Origin: Cupriavidus pauculus
GTDB taxonomy: Bacteria; Pseudomonadota; Gammaproteobacteria; Burkholderiales; Burkholderiaceae
Length of the DNA stretch: 64,000 bases
Reading direction: 5' to 3'
NCBI RefSeq assembly: GCF_008693385.1
Contig: NZ_CP044067.1
Span: 1,738,501-1,802,500 of the forward strand
The notes beneath the pieces are model-generated. The model ran no database searches, was not told the DNA's origin, and saw nothing but the letters and a program-made list of their open reading frames with translations. Both the position numbers and the translations under genes were made by a program. This document shows positions 41,679 through 50,974 of the stretch, piece after piece (the first letter of the stretch is position 1; each line of letters begins with the position of its first letter).

Positions 41679-42689
41679 TCAGAACCGATACCCGATCCCC
41701 GCCAGCACCACATCGGTATCGCGGTCATACCCCGTCACCGTCCGGTTCCATGACACGCGCGCCAGCCAGTGCTCGCCAAAGCGATAACTGGCGGACATCG
41801 TCAGCAACCCCGACCATCGCGACGGCGCCCCGGACGCCGAGCGGCCCCGCTCGCTGAGATCGATCGCGTAATACGGCCCCGCGCCCACCCCGAGCGTCCA
41901 CGTATCGTGGAAGAACGCGCGCTCCAGCCACAGCTGGCCCGCCACGCCATGGCGCCGCAACGCCGAGCTCTCCCCTTCATCGACGTAGCTGATCGTGCCC
42001 GAGGCGTAGCGCATCAGCCCGCGCCGATACTCGACAGCCTTGGCGAACGACGTTTCCGAATTGAACGTATTGACGATGGTCTGACCCAGAAACACCGTGA
42101 GCTCGTTGCCCGTGACGGCATCCCCGCGCGATGGGGGCGGCACGACCGGGCCGCCCCGGTCACCACGATCGAGCTGGTAGCCCACGCCGATCAGCAGCGT
42201 ATTGGTCTTGATGCTCGAAGGCGTCTGGGTCCGGTTGTAGCGTGCCTGCACCATCCACGGTCCGCCCCCGACGTACCACGTCGCCGCCACGCTCGCGAGC
42301 AGCCCCCAGCCGTGATGGTTGTCGCTCGTCCCGTCGTCGTTGCGGTCCGTCGTGTCGAAGTATCGATAGGGTCCGGCGCCGACGGCAACGTTGAACGCTC
42401 GATCGGCAAACGGATAGCGCCACCAGAGCTGGGCGCCAAAGCCGTCTCGATGATGATTCGTGACATGGCCCTCGTTCAGGTACGAGAACGAGGCAAACCA
42501 GTTCTCCGCGAGGTTGTGCTGATAGCTGTAGCCATAGCCATAGCTGCTCTCCCCACCCGTGTCCGCACGCTGCAGGCCACCCAGCACGAGCAATTCCTGC
42601 GCCGCCGCGGGATGCATCCACGCCGTGGCGATCAGCAGCAGGACCGGCAGACACCGGCGAAGCGCAGCGGCAGTTGCAAGGGTGGGCAT
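41679..42689 (-). CDS. outer-membrane protein with two tandem beta-barrel repeats
   Basis: A 336-residue protein with a signal peptide (ending HPAAAQ). Residues 31-172 and 194-336 are homologous halves joined by a Pro-rich linker. Matching segments are VGAGPYRYFD (103-112) with VGAGPYYAID (268-277) and YNRTQTPSSI..IGVGYQL (151-173) with WNRTVTGYDR..AGIGYRF (315-336). Alternating aromatic/polar strands and the C-terminal Phe indicate an outer-membrane barrel. Each half resembles a small 8-strand PagL/OmpW-like barrel. I chose the ATG at 42689, though a GTG at 42737 is open. Function is unknown; a transporter or lipid-modifying enzyme is possible but no catalytic residues were identified. Confidence 0.7.
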   Translation of the reverse strand: MPTLATAAALRRCLPVLLLIATAWMHPAAAQELLVLGGLQRADTGGESSYGYGYSYQHNLAENWFASFSYLNEGHVTNHHRDGFGAQLWWRYPFADRAFNVAVGAGPYRYFDTTDRNDDGTSDNHHGWGLLASVAATWYVGGGPWMVQARYNRTQTPSSIKTNTLLIGVGYQLDRGDRGGPVVPPPSRGDAVTGNELTVFLGQTIVNTFNSETSFAKAVEYRRGLMRYASGTISYVDEGESSALRRHGVAGQLWLERAFFHDTWTLGVGAGPYYAIDLSERGRSASGAPSRWSGLLTMSASYRFGEHWLARVSWNRTVTGYDRDTDVVLAGIGYRF

Positions 42690-42793
42690 GGCATGACCAG
42701 TCAACGAATTGCCGTGCCATCTTAGCAACGCGGCCACCGCCCCGCTCCACCGTTATGTGCGACCGGTAACGGAAGCGCTCCGGTCACCGTCCC

Positions 42794-43591
42794 CTAGCGC
42801 TTCGCCTTCTCCGCCGCCTTGCGCGCGAAAAAGCGCGTCATATACGCATCGGGTTCCGGCCCGGCGTAGGACTCGCCGAACATCGCGATGCTCGTCTTGA
42901 GTCCGCGCTCGATGGATGGATCCTCCCAGGCGCGCAGCAGCGCCTTCTGCGTCCGGATTGCCACCGGGCCGCCCTCGAGGATCTCCCCGACCGTGTGTTC
43001 GATGGCGTCGTCGAGCGCGGCATTCTCCACCACCTCGTTGAGAAATCCCCACGCCTGCGCGCGCGCCGCGTCGATCGCCGCACCCGTCAGCAGCAGCCAT
43101 CGCGTATTGCCCTCGCCGATCAGTCGCGCCAGGATGTTCGCGTGGATGACCGAGGGAATACCGATGCGCACCTCCGGCATCGCGAAGTTCGCGGCCGTAT
43201 CGGCGATGCGGATATCGGCCGCAGCGGCCAGTTCCAGTCCGCCCCCCATGCACCAGCCCGCCAGCCGCACGATCGTCGGCACGGGGAAATCGCGGACCGC
43301 CTCGCACAGATCGTGCAGCCGCGTGATAAAGGCCACGGCGGTGTCGGGCTGCAGGGCGGCCAGTTCCTTGATGTTCGCACCGCCGATAAACGCCTTCTCG
43401 CCGGTGCCGCGCAGCACCAGCACGCGGATGTCCGGGTCGCGCGCGAGTGCGCGCAGCGTGCGCGTGAACTCGACGATGGTGTCCGAGTCGAGGATATTCA
43501 GCGACGTGCCATTGGCAATCCGCAGCGTGGCCACGCCACGTGCGTCGATATCGAGGGTCAGATGTTCGAGGTCTTGCATGTCGGGACTCAT
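42794..43591 (-). CDS. enoyl-CoA hydratase/isomerase family protein
   Basis: A 265-residue crotonase. It has the oxyanion-hole segment EKAFIGGANIKELAAL, then GWCMGGGLELAAAADIRIAD with the first catalytic Glu position and FAMPEVRIGIPS with the second. Such enzymes hydrate or isomerise enoyl-CoA thioesters. The start overlaps the CoA-transferase stop as ATGA, so the CoA-transferase should make its substrate. The acid involved is unknown. The C-terminus ends in a basic helix (FFARKAAEKAKR). Confidence 0.87.
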   Translation of the reverse strand: MSPDMQDLEHLTLDIDARGVATLRIANGTSLNILDSDTIVEFTRTLRALARDPDIRVLVLRGTGEKAFIGGANIKELAALQPDTAVAFITRLHDLCEAVRDFPVPTIVRLAGWCMGGGLELAAAADIRIADTAANFAMPEVRIGIPSVIHANILARLIGEGNTRWLLLTGAAIDAARAQAWGFLNEVVENAALDDAIEHTVGEILEGGPVAIRTQKALLRAWEDPSIERGLKTSIAMFGESYAGPEPDAYMTRFFARKAAEKAKR

Positions 43592-44745
43592 TCGTTAGCG
43601 GTGCGCGAAGGCAATGCGGGGGCCGGGGGCGCGCCCGTCGTCGCGGCGGGTGAGCGGAAGCGCGCGGCGATGTGTCGCTGGTGTCGCGGGTGGCGCTGGT
43701 GCGGCTCGCCTTCGTCGAAGAACCCCACCGCGCGCAGTTGCGGATCGTCGATCAGGTCCTCGACACGATTCACGCGCGCGCACGGGATATCGGACGCTTC
43801 GAACAAGGCGAGCCACGCATCGCTGGTGCGCGTCGCCAGCGTCTCGGCCAGATAGCCGTAGATCGCATCGTAGTTGTCCGCGCGCGCGGCCGCGGTCTGG
43901 AAGCGCGCATCGGCCTCGAACGTCGGCAGTTCGCCAATCGCCTCGAAGAACGAACGCCAGTGCTTGTCGTTGTAGACCACCGCGGCGATATATCCGTCCC
44001 GCGTGCGGTACGGACGGCGATACGGCGTCAGCAGGCGGCTGTAGCCCATCGGCCCCGCCGGCGGTTCGAACGAGGCGCCGCCGAGATGATCGCCCAGCAC
44101 GAAGGCCGCAATCGTCTCGAACATCGACACACGCACGAAGTCGCCTTCGCCGCTCTGCTGCCGCCGGTACAGCGCGGCCAGAATGGCATGCGCGGCGGTC
44201 AGGCCCGTCACGCGGTCCGCGATCAGTGTCGGCACATACTGCGGCGCACCGCCGGTCTGGCGCGCGAACAGTTCGGCAAGGCCGGTCTGCGCCTGGATGA
44301 CATCGTCGTACGCGGCGCGCCCATGGAGCGGGCCACCTTCGGCATAGCCCGTGAGCTCCGCATAGACGATGGAAGCGTTGAGCGCACGCACCGCCGCTTC
44401 GTCGAGCCCGAGCCGGCGCATGGCCTGCGGCCGCACGTTATGCACGAGCACATCGAACGCCGGCAGCATCGCGCGCAGCCGCGCCTGATCGTCGCCATGC
44501 TTGAGGTCCAGCACCAGCGACTGCTTGCCCTGATTCGCATGCAGGAACATCGCGCCCATGCCGGGCTCGCGCTTGGCCCCGGCATGGCGCATCACGTCGC
44601 CTTCAGGCGGTTCGACCTTGACCACCTCCGCACCGTAGTCGGCAAGAATCTGCGTGCAGACGGGGCCCATGATCACCGACGTGAGATCCAGCACCCGCAC
44701 GCCGGCCAGCGGGCCCTGCCGCGGCTTGTCACCACCATGCATCAT
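43588..44745 (-). CDS. CaiB/BaiF (class III) CoA-transferase
   Basis: A 385-residue enzyme. It has GPLAGVRVLDLTSVIMGPVCTQILADYGAEVVKVEPPEGDVMRHAG, the standard class III start, then HANQGKQSLVLDLKHGD and the family Asp in LTGYAEGGPLHGRAAYDDVIQAQTGLAEL. It moves CoA between carboxylic acids. The ATG at 44745 overlaps the stop of the Bug gene. With the crotonase it would activate and process an imported carboxylate. No regulator gene is adjacent. Confidence 0.9.
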   Translation of the reverse strand: MMHGGDKPRQGPLAGVRVLDLTSVIMGPVCTQILADYGAEVVKVEPPEGDVMRHAGAKREPGMGAMFLHANQGKQSLVLDLKHGDDQARLRAMLPAFDVLVHNVRPQAMRRLGLDEAAVRALNASIVYAELTGYAEGGPLHGRAAYDDVIQAQTGLAELFARQTGGAPQYVPTLIADRVTGLTAAHAILAALYRRQQSGEGDFVRVSMFETIAAFVLGDHLGGASFEPPAGPMGYSRLLTPYRRPYRTRDGYIAAVVYNDKHWRSFFEAIGELPTFEADARFQTAAARADNYDAIYGYLAETLATRTSDAWLALFEASDIPCARVNRVEDLIDDPQLRAVGFFDEGEPHQRHPRHQRHIAARFRSPAATTGAPPAPALPSRTANE

Positions 44746-45698
44746 TGCTGCTCCACACCGGCCCTGGTGGCGCGCGAGACCCAGATGTCGCGCTGCGCCA
44801 CCGCGAACGCCGCATGCTCCTTCGGCGAGTTCGGGCTCGCGACCATGCCGAGCGTGGCCAGCTTCTCCACCACCTGCGGTCGCGCGAGCGCGGCGTTCAC
44901 GGCCTTGTTCCACTTGTCGACGATGGCTGGCGGCGTGCCCGCCGGCGCGGCCAGGCCGACCCATACCACCAGATCGAAGTCCTTGTAGCCGGCTTCGGCC
45001 ATCGTCGGCACCTCCGGCAGTTCGGGCAGGCGCTTCGGCGTCGTGATCGCCAGCCCATTGAGCTTGCCCGCGCGCAGGAAGCTCATGACCACCGACGTAT
45101 CGGCCAGCATGTAGTCGATCTGGCTACCCATCAGGTCCGTCACCGCGGGCGGCTGGCTCTTGTACGGAATCGCGTCGGACGGCGCGTGCGCCACCATCGA
45201 GAACGTCGCCGCGGCAATCTGCGCGGAGCCGCTGCCGTAGCCGTAGCGCAGGCGGTTCTTCTGCGCGAACGCGGACAACTCCTTCGCCGACTTGTACGGC
45301 GTGTCGGGACGCGTCACGAGCACCAGCGGAATCGTGGCGATTCGCGAGACATGCACGAAGTCCTTCACCGGGTCGTACCCCGGCTTCTTGTACAGGGCGC
45401 CAATGCCCGAATGGGTGGCGCTGCTCGTCAGCAGCAGCGTATAGCCATCGGGCGCGGACTTGGCCACGTAGCTCGAACCGATGATCCCGTTCGCGCCGGG
45501 CCGGTTATCGACAACGATGGTCCCCAGCGCCTCGCGCACTTCCTCGGCAACGATACGCGCGGCCGTATCGGACGCACTGCCCGCGCTGAACGGCACCACG
45601 AGCTTGATGGGGCGGCTTGGGTAAGCATCGCCCTGCGCGAGTGCCGGATGAAAAGACGCCGCCAGCAAGAGCGCGGCGGCGATCGAGGACGTCTTCAT
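44742..45698 (-). CDS. Bug/TctC-family periplasmic binding protein
   Basis: A 318-residue exported binding protein. A signal peptide (ending HPALAQ) is followed by YPSRPIKLVVPFSAGSASDTAARIVAEEV, VVDNRPGANGIIGSSYVAKSAPDGYTLLLTSS and LPEVPTMAEAGYKDFDLVVWVGLAAPAGTP, all Bug signatures. Bug proteins bind carboxylates. It is translationally coupled to the CoA-transferase and crotonase genes, which probably act on its ligand. No TctAB permease is adjacent, as is common for Bug genes. Confidence 0.92.
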   Translation of the reverse strand: MKTSSIAAALLLAASFHPALAQGDAYPSRPIKLVVPFSAGSASDTAARIVAEEVREALGTIVVDNRPGANGIIGSSYVAKSAPDGYTLLLTSSATHSGIGALYKKPGYDPVKDFVHVSRIATIPLVLVTRPDTPYKSAKELSAFAQKNRLRYGYGSGSAQIAAATFSMVAHAPSDAIPYKSQPPAVTDLMGSQIDYMLADTSVVMSFLRAGKLNGLAITTPKRLPELPEVPTMAEAGYKDFDLVVWVGLAAPAGTPPAIVDKWNKAVNAALARPQVVEKLATLGMVASPNSPKEHAAFAVAQRDIWVSRATRAGVEQQ

Positions 45699-45819
45699 GG
45701 CATGTCTCCGTATCTGTTCTGGTTTGGATATGAAGACATGCTAAGGGCGATGCACTGATGCTCACAAGCGAATGGTTTTCATAGATTTATCGCTAGTTGG
45801 AATAAACCACCGTTGCCGA

Positions 45820-46812
45820 TCAATCGACGGTCGCGCCCGACGCCTTGACCACCTTGCCCCACTTGTCGATCTCGCGCGTGATGAACTTGCCCGTGTCGGC
45901 GGGCGACGTCCACGCGGCGGCGAAGCCCTGCGTGGCAAATCGCGCGCGGACGTCTTCCTGCGTGAGTACCGCCTTGAGGGCCTCGCTGAGCTTGCCGACC
46001 ACGGCGGGCGGCGTGTTGGCCGGCACGAGCAGTGCATTCCACGCGGTGGCCTCGTAGCCGGGCACACCGGCTTCCGCCATCGTGGGCACATCGGGCGCCG
46101 CGGGCGAGCGCGTGCTGCCGGTCACGGCAAGCGCCTTGAGCTTGCCGTCGCGCACGAACGGCATGGAGGACAGCATCGTGTCGAACATCACGGTAGCCTG
46201 GCCCGCCATCACATCGGTGAGGGCCGGCGCGCTGCCCTTGTACGGCACGTGCGTCATCTTTACGCCGGCCATGCTGTCGAACAGTTCGGCGGCCAGATGC
46301 GTGGACTGCCCGTTGCCCGAGCTGGCGAACGTGACAGCACCGGGCCTGGCCTTGGCAAGCGCGATCAGTTCCGCGACATTCTTTGCGGGGGTCGCGGGCG
46401 CCGTGACCAGCACGAGCGGACCGCTCGTCAGCATCGAGACCGGCGCGAAGTCCTTGCTCGTGCTGTAGCCGGGCTTCGAGAACAACGTCATGTTGATGGC
46501 ATGCGCGGTCGTGGCGACCAGCAGCGTGTAGCCGTCGGGCGCGGACTTGGCCACGGTGTCGGCGCCGATATTGCCGCCCGCACCGGGACGGTTATCGACG
46601 ACGATGGTCTGGCCCAGGCGTTCGGAGAGCTTCTGTCCCACCACGCGCGCCACGATGTCCGTGGGGCCGCCGGGCGGATAGGGCACGATCATGCGGATCG
46701 GCTTGGTCGGCCACTCCTGCGCGGCCGCCGATGACACCATCGACAGGGACCAGAGTGGCAACAGGGCTGCGGCCACGAGGGGCCGCAGCGAAAACATGCG
46801 TTGGGGGGTCAT
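45820..46812 (-). CDS. Bug/TctC-family periplasmic binding protein
   Basis: A 330-residue second Bug protein. The signal peptide ends SSAAAQ; then EWPTKPIRMIVPYPPGGPTDIVARVVGQKLSERLGQTIVVDNRPGAGGNIGADTVAKSAPDGYTLL, an almost consensus Bug start. AGGAG precedes the ATG. It is 121 bp upstream of the first Bug gene on the same strand and may head the same transcript. The two paralogues differ enough to bind different ligands. Confidence 0.92.
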   Translation of the reverse strand: MTPQRMFSLRPLVAAALLPLWSLSMVSSAAAQEWPTKPIRMIVPYPPGGPTDIVARVVGQKLSERLGQTIVVDNRPGAGGNIGADTVAKSAPDGYTLLVATTAHAINMTLFSKPGYSTSKDFAPVSMLTSGPLVLVTAPATPAKNVAELIALAKARPGAVTFASSGNGQSTHLAAELFDSMAGVKMTHVPYKGSAPALTDVMAGQATVMFDTMLSSMPFVRDGKLKALAVTGSTRSPAAPDVPTMAEAGVPGYEATAWNALLVPANTPPAVVGKLSEALKAVLTQEDVRARFATQGFAAAWTSPADTGKFITREIDKWGKVVKASGATVD

Positions 46813-46916
46813 GCGCTCTCCTGACTCGCTGCGGTTTTGCGGGGTGAAACGACATCGAAAGCGTGATCAGAGGGCTTATATGCGCCCTCGCGCATCGATG
46901 TCACTTTGCACCGCAT

Positions 46917-46941
46917 CAAAGTTTCGTCGCTCGAAACTTTG
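46917..46941. repeat. 10-bp perfect inverted repeat between phnW and the Bug gene
   Basis: CAAAGTTTCG (46917-46926) pairs with CGAAACTTTG (46932-46941) around TCGCT. It lies 27 bp after the phnW stop and about 105 bp before the Bug gene start, both leftward. Without a T-run it is either a Rho-aided end of the phosphonate operon or an operator for the Bug promoter. Confidence 0.5.
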
Positions 46942-46968
46942 GCGAGTCAGGCACTGCGCCGGGTGGTG

Positions 46969-48036
46969 CTAGCGGCTGACGAGTTCGCGGAAACCCTGAA
47001 GCAGACGGTTCATGTCGTCGGCCGTCAGCGCGCCCATCGTGGAGATACGGAACAGCTCCGAGGACAAGCCGCCCTGCCCCGCGTAGATCACGAAGCCGCG
47101 CGTCTTCAGCCCGTCATGCAGCTGCTCGTACGTCACGCCCGCGGGCAGACGATACGCGCGCAGCACCACGGACGATTGCTCGGGCGCCCACAGCGGCGCG
47201 ATGCCGAGTTCGGCCAGCCCCGCGCGCACCTGCTCCGCCAGCGCCGCATAGCGCTGGTGACGCGCCTGCCAGCCGCCTTCGTCCTCGTACTCGCGCAACG
47301 CCTCCACGAGCGCGTAGAACGCATGCACGGACGGCGTGAACGGCGTATTGCGCTGATCCTGCAGCTTGGCCATGCGGCCAAGATCGAGGTAGTACGCGCG
47401 TTGCGCCGCCCTGGCCAGCGCATCGCGGCGCGTGACCACGAACGCCGCGCCCGGCACACCGTGCAGGCACTTGTTCGCGGTTGCCGCCACGGCGTCGATG
47501 GCCCCCGAGAAATCGATCGCCTCGGCACCGAAGCTGCTCACCGCGTCGACCAGCAGGCGCACGTTGCGCGACTGGCATAGCGCATTGATCGCCGGCAGGT
47601 CGTTGAGGCGGCCCGTCGTCGTCTCGTGATGGATTACCGTGACATGTGTGATCGACGGATCGGCATCGATCGCCGCCGCCACACGCTCGAGGTCGGGCGC
47701 GCTCTTCCAGTCGTGCGTGACCAGCGTATGCGCGATGCGATATTGCGTCGCGATCTGCGCGATGCGCTCGCCATATACGCCGTTCTGCACGATCAGCAGC
47801 TTGCCCTGTTCGGGGACGAGCGACGCGATCATGCTTTCCACGGCGGCGGTGCCGGAGCCGGTCATCAACACGGCCGACCATTGCGCGGGATTGAGCCCGT
47901 ACACGCCCAGCAGGCGCGCGCGCGCTTCATCCTGCAGATCGAAGAACTCGCCTTCGCGATGGCACAGGTCGGTCTGCAGCAGGCTCTTGCGCACGCGCTC
48001 GCTCAGCGTGACGGGGCCCGGGTTCAGCAACAGCAT
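46969..48036 (-). CDS. phnW: 2-aminoethylphosphonate:pyruvate aminotransferase
   Basis: A 355-residue fold type I aminotransferase starting MLLLNPGPVTLSERVRKSLLQTDLCHREGEF, the PhnW/AGXT start. It has MTGSGTAAVESMIAS, VIHHETTTGRLNDLP, VDAVSSFGAEAIDF and the PLP lysine in ATANKCLHGVPGAAFV. PhnW interconverts phosphonoacetaldehyde plus alanine with 2-aminoethylphosphonate plus pyruvate. In this biosynthetic setting it should run towards 2-aminoethylphosphonate. It is the last gene of the operon, after a tandem repeat. Confidence 0.93.
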   Translation of the reverse strand: MLLLNPGPVTLSERVRKSLLQTDLCHREGEFFDLQDEARARLLGVYGLNPAQWSAVLMTGSGTAAVESMIASLVPEQGKLLIVQNGVYGERIAQIATQYRIAHTLVTHDWKSAPDLERVAAAIDADPSITHVTVIHHETTTGRLNDLPAINALCQSRNVRLLVDAVSSFGAEAIDFSGAIDAVAATANKCLHGVPGAAFVVTRRDALARAAQRAYYLDLGRMAKLQDQRNTPFTPSVHAFYALVEALREYEDEGGWQARHQRYAALAEQVRAGLAELGIAPLWAPEQSSVVLRAYRLPAGVTYEQLHDGLKTRGFVIYAGQGGLSSELFRISTMGALTADDMNRLLQGFRELVSR

Positions 48037-48050
48037 CTTTGTTTCTCCGC

Positions 48051-48105
48051 TTAGTTCGTCCGCTTAGTTCGTCCGCTCAGTTCGTCCGCTCAGTTCGCGT
48101 CCGCC
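48051..48105. repeat. 13-bp tandem repeats spanning the phosphonopyruvate decarboxylase stop
   Basis: On the plus strand, TTAGTTCGTCCGC repeats at 48051 and 48064, as TCAGTTCGTCCGC at 48077, and as a longer imperfect copy from 48090. Each unit read leftward contains a stop codon (TGA or TAA) after GAAC. Because 13 is not a multiple of three, successive stops fall in different frames. Confidence 0.75.
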
Positions 48106-49283
48106 AGCTCGCGGCCCTGATCGGCCCCGATCTGACGGCCCAGCCGCGTCTTCACCTGCACCGGCGTCACCGTCGGACGCGGCAGCCCGTCGGGCGTTCC
48201 CGCGCGAATGGCGAGCCGCACGAACCGCGTACCGTCCGCGGGCGGAGCGCCCAGCACCTCGTCGATCAGGCCAAGCCGGTCGCCTTCGATCGCCGACGCG
48301 TAGCCGCACGAAGCGGCGATACCGGCAAACGAGACGTTGCGCGACACCGTCGCCTGCCCGCCCGTGGAATCGTGCGCGCCGTTGTCGAGCAGCACGTGCG
48401 TGAGGTTCGAAGGACCGTACGCGCCCAGCGTCGCGAACACGCCCATGCGCATGAGCGCGGCACCATCGCCGTCGACGGCCACCACCTTGAGGTCGGGGCG
48501 CGCGAGCGCGAGGCCCAGCGCGAACGGCGTCAGGCAGCCCATCGAGCCGACCATGTACAGCTGGTTCGGACGATCGTCGAGCGCATAAAGCTCGCGGCCG
48601 CAGAAACCCGTGGACGCCACGACGACCGTGCCTTCCAGCGGCGTGTGCGCGATCACGCGTTCCAGCGCATCGCGGCGGGTCGGCAGGTCCGCCTCGGCCA
48701 CGCCGTGCCAGTCGGCCTGCGCGGTCGCGCGCGCACGTGCGGGCAGCGCCGGCTGGGCGTTCAGCGCGTACGGCGCCACGCTGCCCTTCTGCATGATCAG
48801 CGCGTACGGACGGCCCGTGCTGTCCATGTGGGCGATCGCGCGGTCGAGCGCGGGACCGACGGCATCGGCCTCGGTCGGGAACAGCTCCCATGGAATGTCC
48901 ATGGTGTCGAGCATCGCCGGCGTGATCGGGCCCATCAGCGCGTGCTGGGGCTCGTCGGAGGCGCCGCCGGGCTGGCCGCGCCACGTGACGATCAGCAGCT
49001 GCGGCAGGCGGAACGTCCACGTCAGCGACGTGAGCGGGCTCACGGCATTGCCGAGGCCCGAGTTCTGCATCATCGTCACGCCGCGGCGCCCTTCGCGGGC
49101 CCCCTGCGTGACGCCCGCGATGAATGCCACCGCGTCGCCCTCATTCGCAGCCGACACGTAATGCAGCGTCGGGTCCTGCACGACGTAGTTGATGAACGGC
49201 GTCAGGTACGAGCACGGCACGCCCGCGTACCACTCGAAACCGCGCGCACGCGCGGCTTCGACGAACTCGACCGCCTCGATCAT
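48090..49283 (-). CDS. ppd: phosphonopyruvate decarboxylase
   Basis: A 397-residue thiamine-diphosphate enzyme, about the size of known Ppd/AepY. It has [56 protein letters not shown] (Glu and Gln/Asn at the cofactor) and the TPP motif [41 protein letters not shown]. It converts phosphonopyruvate to phosphonoacetaldehyde and CO2, the irreversible step that pulls phosphonate synthesis forward. It overlaps the PEP mutase gene by 4 bp. Confidence 0.94.
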   Translation of the reverse strand: MIEAVEFVEAARARGFEWYAGVPCSYLTPFINYVVQDPTLHYVSAANEGDAVAFIAGVTQGAREGRRGVTMMQNSGLGNAVSPLTSLTWTFRLPQLLIVTWRGQPGGASDEPQHALMGPITPAMLDTMDIPWELFPTEADAVGPALDRAIAHMDSTGRPYALIMQKGSVAPYALNAQPALPARARATAQADWHGVAEADLPTRRDALERVIAHTPLEGTVVVASTGFCGRELYALDDRPNQLYMVGSMGCLTPFALGLALARPDLKVVAVDGDGAALMRMGVFATLGAYGPSNLTHVLLDNGAHDSTGGQATVSRNVSFAGIAASCGYASAIEGDRLGLIDEVLGAPPADGTRFVRLAIRAGTPDGLPRPTVTPVQVKTRLGRQIGADQGRELADAN

Positions 49284-50974
49284 CGGGCGCCCTCGCTGCC
49301 AGCGGCGAACGGCGTTTGTCCGTGCGCGAAGTCGCCTGCCAGACGGAAGTCCTCCAGGTCGTTCACGCCGCGCCAGTGGCCATGCACGTACGTCACCGCC
49401 ACCTCCTCGCCCTGCGCGACGAGCGCGTTGAGCAGGTCGGGTACGTCGAGCGAATCGAAGTCCGGACGCGCGCGCAGTTCGCCGAGCAGTTTCTGCAGCT
49501 TTGCCACGCCTTCGCCGCGCACGTTCAGCAGGCCGATCCAGCGGCCATGCGACTTGCCGTCACCGCCGTTCTCGTCGTCGGAGACCTTCCGCAGCGTGAC
49601 CTTCTGGCCGAACAGATCGCGGTTATCGGCCGACGAGGTCCACACGAAGTCGCGCACGCTCTGGTTCGATGCCGCCTTGTCCGACGAATCCGAGGAATCG
49701 ACGACCACCGTGAACGGCGCGTCGCTCTCGACGAGGTCGCGCAGGATGTAGCTGCGGAACAGCAGATCGCCGTAGGCGATCACGGTGTCGCCCTGCAGCG
49801 CATCGGCCGCGCATGCGAGCGAGGCGAGTTCGCCGGTCTGCGCATGGCGTTCGTTCACCGCGAGCTTGATGCCGGCAGCGTCGATGGCCTTGGCCTGATA
49901 GCCGCCGACCACGGTGATGTCGTTGATGCCCTGCTTCTTGAAGCCATCGACGAGATGGCGCAGCAGCGGCTTGCCGGCGATCGGCAGCATGACCTTCGGC
50001 TTGTCCTCGGTCAGCGCCTCGAGGCCCTTGCCGCGTCCGGCCGCGAGCACCACGGCCGCGCCCGGGCCCGAGCCGCCCGACAGGTAGATCTTCTCCGCTT
50101 CCGAGTATTCGTCCGCATCCTGCAGGCGGAAGATCTCGTTGACGGTGGCAATGCGGTCTTCCACATTGACCAGCGTTTCGTTCTCGTAGATGTCCTTCGC
50201 CACGGCCTGCATCGACGATGCGGCAACGCGAATCAGGTGGTTCGCCCAGATCACGAGGCTGATGCCAGCCTTGCGGTACGCATCGGTCGGCGTGCTGTAG
50301 TACTTGGTCGGCACGATCACGATCGGGCAGCGGCCGGCCCACTCGCGCGCGAAGGTCAGGATCTCGTCCGCCTTCGAGAGCTTGCTGTGGATCAGGATCG
50401 CATCGGCACCGGCCTGATGGTAGGCCTCGGCGCGGCGCAGCGCCTCGTCCATGCCCCAGCCCGCGATCAGTGCTTCCACACGTGCGACGATCGAGAAATT
50501 GTCGTCGGCCTGCGAGTCCTTGCCGGCCTTGATCTTGCCGCAGAACTCGTCCATGTCGGCCAGCGGCTGGCGCTCGCCGCCGATAAAGCTGTTGGTCTTC
50601 GGGAACTGCTTGTCCTCGATACACACGCCGGCGATGCCGCGCTGCTCGAGCTTGCGCACCAGACGGCGCACGTTGTTGAAGTTGCCGTAGCCCGTATCGC
50701 CATCCAGCAGGATGGGCAGGTCGCTGGCGTCGGCCATGAACTCGAGGTTGTCGACCACCTGGGTCCAGCTCGCCTCGTTGTTGTCACGCACGCCGAACTG
50801 GGCGGAGATCGCCAGGCCCGAGGCCCAGATGCCCTTGAAGCCCGCCTCGCGCACGATGCGCGCGGAGAGGCCGTTGTGGGCTTCCATGATGAATTCGAGG
50901 TCGTTGCTCTGGAGCATCTGGCGCAGACGGGCCGCGCGCGAGGTCGAAAGCAGGTTCGGGTCGATGGCGTTCAT
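49280..50974 (-). CDS. aepX: PEP mutase fused to a nucleotidyltransferase domain
   Basis: A 564-residue two-domain protein. Residues about 1-300 are phosphoenolpyruvate mutase with the diagnostic [15 protein letters not shown] and [20 protein letters not shown], which makes phosphonopyruvate. Residues about 308-560 form a sugar-nucleotide-type transferase: [53 protein letters not shown] and [17 protein letters not shown]. This second half resembles PntC-type CTP:phosphonate cytidylyltransferases, so it may activate 2-aminoethylphosphonate as the CMP ester. ATGA overlaps both sides. The fusion of first and last steps of head-group synthesis is notable. Confidence 0.92.
   Translation of the reverse strand: MNAIDPNLLSTSRAARLRQMLQSNDLEFIMEAHNGLSARIVREAGFKGIWASGLAISAQFGVRDNNEASWTQVVDNLEFMADASDLPILLDGDTGYGNFNNVRRLVRKLEQRGIAGVCIEDKQFPKTNSFIGGERQPLADMDEFCGKIKAGKDSQADDNFSIVARVEALIAGWGMDEALRRAEAYHQAGADAILIHSKLSKADEILTFAREWAGRCPIVIVPTKYYSTPTDAYRKAGISLVIWANHLIRVAASSMQAVAKDIYENETLVNVEDRIATVNEIFRLQDADEYSEAEKIYLSGGSGPGAAVVLAAGRGKGLEALTEDKPKVMLPIAGKPLLRHLVDGFKKQGINDITVVGGYQAKAIDAAGIKLAVNERHAQTGELASLACAADALQGDTVIAYGDLLFRSYILRDLVESDAPFTVVVDSSDSSDKAASNQSVRDFVWTSSADNRDLFGQKVTLRKVSDDENGGDGKSHGRWIGLLNVRGEGVAKLQKLLGELRARPDFDSLDVPDLLNALVAQGEEVAVTYVHGHWRGVNDLEDFRLAGDFAHGQTPFAAGSEGAR

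Noticed and set aside
48051..48105. CRISPR-like repeats
   Set aside because: The units are 13 bp in direct tandem with no spacers, and they arise from the end of a coding gene.
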